Of a DNA stretch of 22,528 nucleotides, positions 9,934-20,618 are shown piece by piece; positions within the stretch are counted from its first letter, which is position 1, and each line of letters begins with the position of its first letter. Location: NCBI GenBank assembly GCA_015657535.1, contig JADHZB010000323.1, positions 1 to 22,528 of the forward strand, given 5' to 3'. Source of the stretch: Nephromyces sp. MM_2019. Its lineage: Eukaryota; Apicomplexa; Aconoidasida; Nephromycida. Made by a program: the position numbers and the translations under genes. Below the pieces are notes generated by a model. That model saw nothing but the letters and a program-made list of their open reading frames with translations. It had not been told where the DNA came from and made no database searches.

Positions 9934-11963
9934 ATTATACGCACTTAGTAGCACCCTGATAAGTTAACACACACACACTAGCACAACAATCAGTTTGAGA
10001 ACACCAACTAGCTGGTACACATATAATAGTTGGATTGTGAGAACATGTTCAATGAGTAACAGATCCATAAATATCCTTGAATTAATTAAATAACGATAAT
10101 AAAAATGATTAATATCGTAAGTTTATAACATTTTAATTGCACCAATTATGTTAATGAAACACACACAACATCGCGTTGTCAAATCTATTTCAACATTTCA
10201 ATCAATTGGAAGAATTATTTTTCAGCAATTGACTAATTTTTTGTACTTTAACATCCCATGATTGTTTGCACCATCTACATAGCCACTACTCTGAGCTGTG
10301 TAATAGTGAATTATTTTCTGTAACTGTGTAGTAGATATATTGAATATCTTTTTATAAAAATGGTAATTGTTTCACACTTAATTTTTTCTTAATGCCAAGA
10401 AACAAAATCAGAGTTTGATTTTTCGTAGTCAGACCAAATAACCTCGCACCGCACTCGAACAAGTTATAACGCTACAAAAATTAACAACTATATATACAAA
10501 CTATACACAATTATTATATAGCAACACTTGAGCATAATTATATTTGTTAGAAAAACTTAACAAATGTACTTTACATTAGCAATTACTTATAATATCATAT
10601 AAACATACATATACCTATATAAATGATTATTTGACAGCTGAAGGATGAATAACTAGAATTTTTACTTTCAAAATTTATTTATTTGGAAAATTAACTTTTT
10701 AAAAATATCAACTTATTAATTATTAACATAATTTGACATCTATACACTGTTATATTCAAGTATGAAATCAAATAAATTATTCATAACATGATTTATTATC
10801 GCTAATGAATTTATTTTCTAATTTGATGAAAAAATTATACATATATATATAAATACATACACAGATGTATACAATTTAAACTAATTTACACAAAAATAAT
10901 TCGAACTATATCTACACACTAAATAGATATATATATATTAAAACTTGAAAAACATGTGCACACGAATTAGATGTATATGCATGTATACTTTACTACTTAA
11001 AATATATACACAAATTAATTATGGATTTAAGCTTTAGTGTATATGATATATATATATATATATATGTTTACAAAAGTTAGACACATAAACCAATTAAAAA
11101 CTTACATAGAAAACGCTATGTATAAAGTACATTTTGAAGAAAGATACGAGTAGAAGGATCTAAGAGATAAAAATGAATTGAAAAGACGTTTTTCTATTAA
11201 GTGTACATAATTCCATTCTTACTAATAAATACATAACACAAGATTTAAATTATAATCTCTAAACTAGATTCTTTTAATACAAAAATGAATGAGTCGAAAT
11301 CAATTAGATTTATATTCATTATATAAATCCATACAAATTTCTTTTTCCAATATCAAAACAAAATATTAGGACTTTTAAAGACGATTATATACAAATTATA
11401 TATATATATATATATATCATGTAAGTATAACCTATAAGGTATCTTTTAGCAGATATACAAGGCTCTCACACATTCGCACTATAGATATATATATATATAT
11501 TAACTAAAACCTTAACACTATTTCCATTTTAAAAAGGGCTAAACATACCAAGCAAAATGCTCAACAAGTAGATATAGATATAGATATATAGAGCAAATAT
11601 ATAAATATGTAAACAAATATAACACACGAATCCTGGAATAACATAAATGAAAATCAAATCTAAGTGGTCGTTCAGTTAGATTATATAAAACACAAGTATT
11701 TCTTACTCACCTAAGACATATACAAAATGGCTAAATTAAGGAGTATGTATGCCTAAGATAAAAAGTGCTAAATAATAATACTATTTTACAAATTCGTGAC
11801 ATGAAATTAATTTAAATACTCTTAAACTATGATCCTAAAAGTTACTATTAAACAAGTTCATAGCACTATTTAGATCACCTAGGTCTGGCTAATCGATTTC
11901 ATAATTACACCTATCACATTTAGTAAGGATACCCTTATTAAGAAGTTCAACACTCCGTTAAAT
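9934..11963. other. Intergenic region, no supported gene
   Basis: Bases 9934-10480 are unusually free of dinucleotide repeats. On the minus strand, 10371-10222 is an open stretch of 49 codons without a suitable ATG, and 10068-9964 is a 34-residue hydrophobic frame; neither is strong enough to call. From 10500 on, the DNA is AT-rich with (AT)n at 11047-11065, 11398-11418 and 11485-11500. Bases 11640-11963 should hold the promoter and 5' UTR of the next gene. The word CACTCCGTTA lies just before its start codon. Confidence 0.55.
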
Positions 11964-13569
11964 ATGTCTTGTGCACCCACTTCAGTGGGCACCCAAAACA
12001 ATGGTACACAGTGTGGAGCCTCCGAGTACCAGTCCACCCTTAACCCAGAGGCGGCAGCCTCTAAAAGTGCAGGAAGACAGGTGCCGAGTGATAACTTAAG
12101 TGTACATACAGCAAGTGCGAGCAGTTTACGGAAGAGGCCACTGAGCTATCCACAAGATGAAAACGACCGAATACCTACACTCACCAAGCAATCAAGCTCA
12201 CTTATCTCTACATTATTTGAAAAAATTTTTAAAGGAAAGAAGAGGAAAACACATCAGATGCCTGTAGAACTTGAGAATGGGAGAATTACACATCTTATCG
12301 ATACACCTTTTATACATGATCCCATAGATGTTTGCAGCAACAGCTACCTTATACACCCCCAGGAATATAACTCCACACTCTACATACCGCATCCGCATGC
12401 ATACCAACCGCACCGAGAGGGAATGTTTTTAACCCATGACTACAACCATCCATATTTACCCAATCAAGTGTACAACAAAAGTTAGTGCATAGAAATATTC
12501 CATGTGATAAGATATAAAGATTGAATATGATATAACATATATGTGCAAATATGATAACTTGACTTAGTACATCTTACATATAAGTCTAAATTTAATGAAT
12601 TCCCCCTATTTCTGATCCCAATAATGTATGTATGGTTTTTATTTAGGTACACAATTCCCAACACAGCTTCCAGTCCTTCCAATGCGGCATATGGGACTGG
12701 AGATACCCAATCCCAACATCCCTGAAATCCCTGATCAACTTTATAGGGATGATATACACAAGGATGTAGGTGAACATAACACAGAATTATCACCCACCAT
12801 ACTGAGTCTAAAGAAAGAAATAAGCTTGGTACCTGTAGGTACTCTTGGTGGGCTTGATTTGGATAATTCTATTGATGCATTGTATGATGATTCAGAAGAA
12901 ATTTCAGTTAATAGTAGTGATTCCAGTGATTCTATTGAAAACTCACACAAGACTTTACACACACACTCGAGTCACAACTCTCATTCACCTTCTATACCCA
13001 CACACCAAACCGGTAGGAGCTCTTATGTCTCCGAACATTCAAATCCAATAGAAACACCTTCCTGTACTGCAAGGGGAAATCTCTCACCCAAATCACAATT
13101 GTGGCATTGGTATCAAGATTTCCCCGCAGAGGAAGAGTCACACTATAGTGATGCTGTTTCAGAATTCGAAGCTATGACTCACATACATGACACTAATCAT
13201 AACAAAAATGACATTAATAATAACACTCATAACTCTATGACTCACACACTCGAACCAAATACTAAGAATAGTGTAGAATTTTCAATTGACCATGAAGGCT
13301 CTACCAATAAATTCGCAGAGAAAGAATTAGCCTTTGACCAATACTATGATATCAAGACAGCCTTAATCAAAAATCTTAGGTGTGTAAATCACATGGATTC
13401 TATACCCAATTATGCTTGGCATGCCTCAAAGATATTAACCTGCACTGACTCTCTTATATTATCCGCCTATAAACTTATCTTTGATGGTATTGACTTTGAT
13501 AATATATCTAATGAAAACCTTAGAAACATCTCCAAAGAACTAGAAGGCTTGCACACACAATATAACTAA
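11964..13569 (+). CDS. Hypothetical Ser/Asn/His-rich protein, two exons
   Basis: I do not recognise the family. Exon 1 is 11964-12480 and exon 2 is 12647-13569, joined in phase 1 by donor A|GTTAGT and acceptor TTTAG|GT, which turns AA(A)|GT into Asn-Lys-Ser-Thr and gives 479 residues. Without splicing, exon 1 stops at TAG 12484. The N-terminal 60 residues are Ala/Ser/Thr-rich, then come basic patches LRKRPLSYP and K90-GKKRK, plausible nuclear signals. Residues around 110-180 are rich in His, Tyr, Pro and Asn. The middle has an acidic serine tract (DDSEEISVNSSDSSDS) and His/Asn runs. The last 80 residues are the most ordered, with AFDQYYDIKTALIKNL, CVNHMDSIPNYAWHASKIL and ENLRNISKELEGL, likely helices. 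No signal peptide or membrane helix is seen. The composition suggests a nuclear or regulatory protein, but that is a guess. Its coding nature is supported by length, base composition and the clean intron. Confidence 0.8.
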
Positions 13570-16011
13570 ATTTATATATTTATACTATAGCCCAGATATA
13601 TTAATTTTGTAGCTACATATGTGGTGTGGGAAGAGTTACTTGATCTTTATTTATGTGTTTTGGGATTAGTGTGAGAAGATTTACCTGCTTGCTATATATA
13701 TATTACTCTATGTGTGTGTTTGGATAGAGTTTTTAATCACTCATACTCACACAACATAATCTCTGATTGGTATATGACGCTTGAACAATATATACCCTAT
13801 TATATGTGTATACTGTCTCACTATAGAGTTAAATTACACTCAATCATATATACACATCTTAATATGATGCCTAAATATGAACGATTATCATAGGAATACT
13901 ATAGTATTACGTCCTACAATATACCTTTAAACATAAACATACATACACACACACTCATTAATACCTAAATGCATACACACATATAAGCTCGCATACATAT
14001 ACGCACACATTTTATTTTTGACCCTTAGTAACTGATGACCAAATAATATTAATTTTCTGCGTTTGTAAAATTTTTGAAGTATAATATATATATATACACC
14101 TTTGCACAACATAAACAAATAACTCTACTTTTACAAATTTATATTATTAAACTTATAAGGAACTTTAACATAATTAAAATAATTATATTTTCACATTTAT
14201 TTATTTTTACATATTTATCTTTACACATTAATATTTGCAGATTTATATTTACATAATTATAATTACAGATTTATACTAATATATTATTACGTTTACACAT
14301 TTATTTGTCATAACTTTGTTTATATATTGAAAAATTATATATGTTACACATTAAAAATTAATTTTTGATTTTCATTATATATCTATGCACCCACATACTG
14401 ATCGTTATATACAGTTTAAAGTGACAACTATAAAGTTATACACAAATTATAAAAGAATAAGAATTTATAAGATGTTTATGTTAGTAATAAATTAAATTTT
14501 AAAAATACTTTCAATTTAAAATGTAAATTAAACTTAGACCTTTTAAATATATAGAATTATACAACAGTGTGTGAATTTTTTGCTAATTCAAACGCACTTC
14601 TTACAATGTTATCAATAAAATTAATGATTTTATATAAATTTTTTAAGCATGATTTTACCTATTCAATAATAGCGTTATGGTTACACAAAATCACATATTA
14701 ACTTGTTTTAAATTGGGATATACTTATTATACACACAAACTTTTGAATAGATTTAATAATATGATACCCTTGTTACCCACACACACACAAAATAAGGTGG
14801 ATTTCACATTTCAACATACTTGTAATATGCTCACACACTATAAATTTAGTACATCTTTGTATACACTCTTAAAAACACTCATACATTTAAATTTACCATT
14901 TATTTGGATATACAAAGCTAAGACTAATACACACGTTTAAATTTGTGATTTTTAGGTAAATTAAGCATACAAACATTATATATGTAACACAATTAATGTG
15001 TGAATTATTGTTTATGTATAATAATAACTAATGTGTAAAGTTAGTAAATTACATATTTATACTCAAATTATTTATTATGTATTAAGATAAATTATTTACA
15101 CATACACAATATTTAATGATTATTGAAATCCACTTAACACACACATACACACAGTTAGCCATATCATTTACACATTAATTTTTTTAAAAATAAATATACA
15201 AGTGAATTTATATTTACAAAAACAAAATTATTTTTATTCTGTATTAAATTCATACATACATAAAATATATACATTTTTAATTACACGCAACCTATATATA
15301 AATTTAACAAACAAATGCATACAAATTTACAAATACCAACAAGTATGTATAAACATATATATACACAACACAAACACACATATGGGTTGATTATATTTTG
15401 ACTAGAAATAAAAGTTATACTTATGTATATATATAATCTAACTAGACTCTTTTTAAAGTTTATATACACACATGGCAAAAATTCAATTGAACATATTTAT
15501 ATATACACATGTAATTTATAAATATAAAAATGCTCTTCCTAAGTTAATTTATTGAATACACGCACTTAACACCTTCATAACTAAACATACTTTATATTCA
15601 ATATAAATAAATATACTTTATACACACACAAGACTCTCTTCACACATAACCTACCGATTATATCCTCTTGATACTCAGACATATACTACACACACACATT
15701 GATAATACTCCTCTCACATACACATATAACATTTCTCTTTCTCTTTCTCTCTCTCTCTCTCTGACCTCATACAACACCAATACGCACATACACACACACA
15801 CACACACCCCCACACCCACATATACACACATTTATATATATAACACGCTCTCTTCATATATACTCACTTCTCTCCCAATTTACAAACATACATCACTCTT
15901 CATACACATAACACGCTTATACCATTCTCTCTCAACACACATAAATACCTACACACACCACAAACACACTTCTTCTTCATCCTATACTTTATATAACTCT
16001 ACACACACACA
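13570..16011. other. Intergenic AT-rich and CA-rich region
   Basis: Bases 13570-13920 hold no repeat and no convincing frame. From 13930 to 15650 the plus strand is mostly A/T with scattered CACACA and (AT)n. A frame of 87 codons at 14677-14940 begins with ATG, has two hydrophobic patches and ends LPFIWIYKAKTNTHV, but shows no family sign and reads through CA repeats; I leave it uncalled. Bases 15660-16011 are pyrimidine/CA-rich and lead directly to the TIM23 start. Confidence 0.55.
15725..15845. repeat. CT and CA microsatellites upstream of TIM23
   Basis: A (CT)n run at 15735-15762 is followed by (CA)n at 15788-15830. The whole stretch from 15640 to 16011 is built from CA, CT and TCTTCA words on the sense strand of the next gene. 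It probably overlaps the TIM23 promoter or 5' UTR, and ends CACACACACAATGG at the start codon. Confidence 0.75.
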
Positions 16012-17556
16012 ATGGATGATTATCTCCAAACAGGGGGAATACAAAATAACCTCGATATCCTCAACACATCTCCTCCCATTTCTGCCAGTAACAAACGCCT
16101 TACAAAGGAAGACTTATTTCTTAAAGGGTATGGGAGACAATGGAATGATAAATTAGCCTACAACATTGGTTTGGCCTATGGTTCGGGTGAGTCAAAGACA
16201 CACATGTGTATATGCAAATACATTTTCTGAAAATTTATACACCCTTGTAGAATTTATACTGACCCTACTATTGCTTTTTTTTAAAACAAAATATATGGAA
16301 TCAACCTACACATGTATTACAATACACACACACATACATTGCATATGATCGTGTAAACACATACAATATGGCATTCTATTATAATACACACACATAGAAT
16401 ATGATAGATTACATACAATTGACACATATTATCTTAGATGTTGAGCATTACATTATGAAATACATATACACCATAGCAGAGTAATACATACTTTACAATT
16501 TTCTTACACGCACACACACTCGCACATTTTAATCCCCTGAAACACCATTAATAATTCCCTCGCACACAATTTATAATTCCCTCACACAAACGCATTACCA
16601 TATTCACTCTTACTCTCTTTCTCCCTCACACACACAAGCAATAAATTTCTTACACACTTTAGGACTTGCTATTGGAAGCACATATGGCCTCATAAATGGT
16701 ATACGACTTGGTGGTGCTACACCCAAGCTTTATATTAATCGAATTTTAAATTCTTGTACAATGTATGGCCCTAATCTTGCCAATCAAGCTTCAATTATAA
16801 GTGAGTTTATCTTACACTCACATCTATATACATACATTATAAATAAAGATATATGCACGCTTTCTATACCCATTCTTTATACACATTCATTATACATATC
16901 TAGCCCTCTACACACGCGACTTTTTATACCCACAAAACTCTCTGCACCCACAACACTCTCTAAACCTACAAAACTCTCTACACACACAACAATTTCTACA
17001 TACACAACTTTTTATAGACCAAACTCTATTTGCACACACACTCTTTATGCACACCAACATTCTATACACACAACATTCTACACACCCAACTCTCTACACA
17101 ATATGTTTGTGTGTGTTAAATATATTCATTCATTGTGTGTGTTAGTGTGTATGTGTTTGTGCAATGGTATTTGTTACCTGTTTGAGCGTGTGTATTTAAT
17201 TATAATTTTATTTGTGCATATGTTTAAAGCTATGATATATCATGGTTTCAAGCCCATACTAAGATATGCCCGTGATACGGATGACGAATTTAACGCTCTC
17301 ATTGGTGGTTCACTTGCCGGTGGCTTATTTAAAATTTTTTGGAACTGGAAGAGTGCCCTACGTTATTCTGTAGCTGCTGGAAGTAAGTGTTCACACGCCC
17401 ACACATTCATACATATTGTTGTTCTATATATTACTACTTAGTTGATTTGTGAGTATATAGTATGTTACTTGATTTATTTAATATATTATTTTATTTTGCT
17501 TTCTTTCAGCCATATTTACAGCTGTTGATTATTCCTTTAGACATGGATATATCTAA
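16012..17556 (+). CDS. TIM23: TIM23-like mitochondrial inner-membrane translocase subunit
   Basis: Tim23 is the channel-related subunit of the presequence translocase of the inner mitochondrial membrane. Four exons, all joined in phase 1: 16012-16186, 16663-16800, 17230-17382 and 17510-17556; donors GTGAGT, GTGAGT and GTAAGT, acceptors TTTAG, TAAAG and TTCAG. The product has 170 residues. Landmarks in order: RQWNDKLAYNIGLAYGSG joined to LAIGSTYGLINGIRLGG (helix 1); YINRILNS; GPNLANQASIIT joined to MIYHGFKPILRYARDTDDEF (helix 2 and loop); NALIGGSLAGGLFKIF (helix 3, the PRAT-type Gly-rich motif after R...D); and AAGTIFTAVDYSF (helix 4). The NRILN, GP.LAN and DDEFN spacing fits Tim23 better than Tim17 or Tim22. 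The region before helix 1 is about 45 residues, half that of yeast Tim23, so the intermembrane-space receptor part is short. Stop TAA. Family secure; Tim23 versus its paralogues is likely. Confidence 0.88.
16909..17101. repeat. CTCTCTA-word minisatellite in TIM23 intron 2
   Basis: About ten degenerate 16-18-base units of the form ACACACAACACTCTCTA (variants ACTTTTTAT, ACAATTTCTA, ACATTCTA) occupy the middle of the 429-base intron. They read as CA plus a CTCTCTA word. The array ends at 17101, where the plus strand flips to TG-rich (17104-17222) just before the acceptor at 17229. No coding signal is seen; frames crossing it read Thr/His/Leu. Confidence 0.65.
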
Positions 17557-18363
17557 TAAACATTATTACAATCAAATAAGACTCAACTCAACTTCTTCAG
17601 AAATATATAAAACTATTTTCAAGCTTATACTCACAATAATATTAAAAGCACTTTTAACATTACGCACATTTTTACTTAAAAACTAACATCTGATAACTAA
17701 ATCTCTTTTAGTAAATATATTTTTAAAAGAAATCAAAATCAAACAATAAATTTATTAAGCTCAACTTATTTAAGGAATAAAATAAATAACTTAAAACAAG
17801 TTTACTTCGTGTACGTGTGCTAATTAATATTATCAAAGTAAATATTTTTCCAAATACTTATATATACTCGTAAAATATTTATATAAATATATTTATAAAT
17901 TATATACATAAACAACATCACACATATATATACATTGGATATACACAATCATCACATACATATACATTGGATACACACAATCATCACATACACACATTTA
18001 CATATATACATAGACCAAAGTATCACATGTATCCTATTATGAAATAATACACATTTTATAAAGGTATGGGAGTAATTTGAGTTATAAATTTAACTTTTAA
18101 AGAAATTCATTGCACACATTGTTTCAGTATGCGTATTTATAAAAGTTTGTTTAAGTGTGTGATTTTTTATTTGTTACGGGTGTGTATAAGTGTATATTTC
18201 TGAGTTTAAATTTATGTATACATATATATTTCTATATATATTAAGGCTTCGTATACATGTATATTTCTAAATGTATTTAGCTTGTGTATAGATGTGATTC
18301 TGTATTTATTGTGTATGGGCATATGAAATTAAGTGTGTGTGCGTGTGTTAAGTTGAATGTTGT
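17557..18363. other. Convergent intergenic region, TIM23 to microprotein
   Basis: No gene found. Bases 17557-17900 are AT-rich and probably carry the TIM23 3' UTR. Bases 17900-18010 are CA-rich, and 18110-18360 are T/G-rich, so the plus-strand bias flips between two genes that face each other. Confidence 0.6.
17925..17991. repeat. Two-copy tandem repeat, period 32
   Basis: The segment TATACATTGGAT followed by A(T/C)ACACAATCATCACATACA occurs twice with a 32-base offset (TACATTGGAT at 17931 and 17963). It lies in CA-rich intergenic DNA. Confidence 0.75.
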
Positions 18364-18513
18364 TTAAGGTAGCTTTTTTAGTTCAGGTAGGTCTAAGAAA
18401 TGCCCAAATTTGTGTATAAAAAAACAAATAGCAAAGAACCCTACACTGCGTAGAGACATCCTCCAAATTGCCGAAAGATAAACTTTCGGTGGGGGTTGCA
18501 TAAAGTCAAACAT
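18364..18513 (-). CDS. Candidate 49-residue single-pass membrane microprotein
   Basis: A complete minus-strand frame, ATG 18513 to TAA 18364, in a 150-base island free of CA/TG repeats and richer in G+C than its surroundings (CCC, CCA, CCG, TCG, CGC and GGG codons used). The product starts MFDFMQPPPKVYL, then SAIWRMSLRSVGFFAICFFI makes one hydrophobic helix of about 20 residues with basic residues before it, and it ends HKFGHFLDLPELKKLP. An in-frame TAA precedes the ATG by 39 bases, and the ATG has A at -3. Size and layout resemble tail-anchored or small subunits of mitochondrial complexes (for example TOM5/6-type or respiratory-chain accessory subunits), but I match no family. An inverted repeat in it, CCGAAAG...CTTTCGG at 18471-18489, may be chance. 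It could also be one exon of a larger gene. Confidence 0.5.
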   Translation of the reverse strand: MFDFMQPPPKVYLSAIWRMSLRSVGFFAICFFIHKFGHFLDLPELKKLP

Positions 18514-20618
18514 CTTGTAAAGAATTTGAGTGAAAGTGTTGAGTTTTGAGATTTATATAAACATATAAATTTTCAATAAAGAGATGTAATTTAAATAAAT
18601 AAAACTACGGTAAAGAAGAAGTTAAAATATGTATGCAAGTGTTTGTTTGTGTACATGTACTTTTATAGGTCAATTGTTTTATGGAGCTGTGTGTGTGGAA
18701 TTGTGTATTTGTGTGTATATGTGTGCGTGTATGCTGAAAGAGAATCAATTAAGCTGTGTGTGTATATATTCGTATATATACAAATGTTTAATTTCAGAGT
18801 AAAGTAGCATGAGCCTGTTATCTATGTGTATGGGGGGGAAGTTGGGGGGTGAATGTATCTGTGTGTGTGTACGTGTGTGCTTGCGAGTAAGAGCTATGTG
18901 TGTGTGTGTGTACGTGTGTGCTTGCGAGTAAGAGCTATGTGTGTGTGTGTGTGAGAGTTTGTGTGTGTCTGATGTTAACATTTTTTAAACTACCATTATT
19001 AACTAGATAAAGTAGCATAAGCGTTTTGAAATGCTACATATGCCTAAACATATATATACAAATATGTATATGTGTGTGTATGGTAAATTGATGACTTGCG
19101 TGTGTGTCGTTTCTGAAATATTATTTTTTTTCTAATGTCTGTTTTTATGATCTACGTTGTTCTGTAATAAATCGTGTAGATATTATTTTGTGTGTTTATA
19201 ATGAGTTGTTTTAAATCAATAACTTTTCTCAAATAACTGAATTACAAGTGGCAAAATCTAAAAAATATGGGTAAAAGAAATATACACACACTGAATTTTT
19301 TATAAACTAATATATACATGAAGTCACACACAAATTAGTACATTCACCAAATTACACACAAATGATCAAATTTATAGATATATTTACAAAATTACACACA
19401 CACACTCACACCAAAATTCACATCTTAATCTATTTCTACTTCGTTAAAAAGAAATGAATGAAATTATTTTCGACTTTTTGATCAATTGCATTATTTTAAA
19501 CAACTCAATATTTTATGTTAACAATTAAAAGTTCAATAAGTTATAAAATTAAGTGTTTATACATACTATTTTATTTCCTAAGAAATTTTTGAAAATTATT
19601 TTAACAACATATATACACACACATTGATGCACACACATTTCTAAATTAATATAATCTTGTTTTATTTTAGGCATTTTACTCAATACATTAATTAATTTTT
19701 TATATTACTCTACGTAATCATTAATTTTGTTAAATGTTTATCAATCAGTTATATATGTGTAAGTTGTTATGTTTGTGTGAGTGTGTAAATTATTATACTT
19801 ATAAGTGTATGTGCAAGTAAATTGTTATATTTATATATGTATATGAATATGTGTAATATTATTTAATTACATATATAAGAGTTGCATGTAAGGTCATAAA
19901 AAAAAAGATATGCATGTGTGTGTGTATATATATATCTCATTTTTATGAGTGTATTAATTAAAGTTGAAAAATTATTAAATGTTTTATCAAAAAATTAAAA
20001 TAAATGTGTATTTCCTTAGTATTAAAAATTAAACAAAAATAAAAATACTTAAAAAATGTGTGACAATTATTTATGGTCTCATGCATATTTCAGTAATAAT
20101 TTTGTCTCTTACAATATGTCTAGTGTGTGTGATGTGGGTACGTGTGTAACGATTATTACTGTTTGCTATTGTGCTATGTGTGATGAGGTGTTGTAAAGTG
20201 TATTGTATTGTTTTATGTGTATAATGCTTTATATATGTTATCTGTATAGTCTGAGTTGTTTATGTTATATAGTATGTTATGATCAAAAGTGTGATATGTT
20301 TTTGCCTTATTATCAATAATTGTAGTATTATTAGGATTGTGTGTATGTAACATGCAATATAATGTGTGAATATTTATGGATAGATTACTCAAAAAAAGTA
20401 AATAAAAAATATATATATATATTTAAGCTTAATTTCATGTGTGGAAAATTTAATAGTTGTTTAAAGTTTGTGTGTAGGTGAATAGATAAATAATTAATGA
20501 TGTGCAAGAGTGCTTGGTTGTATAAACCTCCAGTTTTGTATGAGAGTGTGTAAGATTTTGAGAGGGAATTAATGTTGACCAAATGTGTGTGTATATCTAA
20601 TATTTATTTTATTTTCTC
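18514..20618. other. Intergenic TG/CA-rich region, no supported gene
   Basis: Plus strand T/G-rich at 18630-19190, A/C-rich at 19280-19650, then T/G-rich again to 20618. Bases 18830-18847 hold G7 and G6 runs. The words TAAAGTAGCATGAGC (18800) and TAAAGTAGCATAAGC (19008) are near-identical copies 208 bases apart, the second forming a GTAGCAT/ATGCTAC inverted repeat at 19012-19037. A 65-codon minus-strand frame at 20582-20385 shows no family sign and lies downstream of the transporter, so it is probably 3' UTR or beyond. No RNA gene is evident. Confidence 0.55.
18858..18937. repeat. Two-copy tandem repeat, period 41
   Basis: The unit (TG)n-TACGTGTGTGCTTGCGAGTAAGAGCTA is present twice; the word ACGTGTGTGCTTGCGAGTAA starts at 18871 and 18912. 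The non-TG part is identical in the two copies, so the duplication looks recent. Confidence 0.85.

Noticed and set aside
9964..10068. 34-residue hydrophobic minus-strand frame
   Set aside because: Very short, ends in TG-repeat-derived VCVC; nothing supports translation.
10440..10490. tRNA-like B box (GTTCGAGTGCG on the minus strand)
   Set aside because: No A box or cloverleaf could be formed around it.
14677..14940. 87-codon ATG frame, partly hydrophobic
   Set aside because: Contains CA-repeat-derived residues, no family motif; length is possible by chance in this composition.
18430..18500. Structured RNA suggested by the CCGAAAG/CTTTCGG hairpin
   Set aside because: The stretch is better explained as coding sequence of the 49-residue frame, and no known RNA motif fits.
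20385..20582. 65-codon minus-strand frame downstream of the transporter
   Set aside because: No family sign; its end reads through an (AT)n tract; no ATG-linked context or splice evidence.
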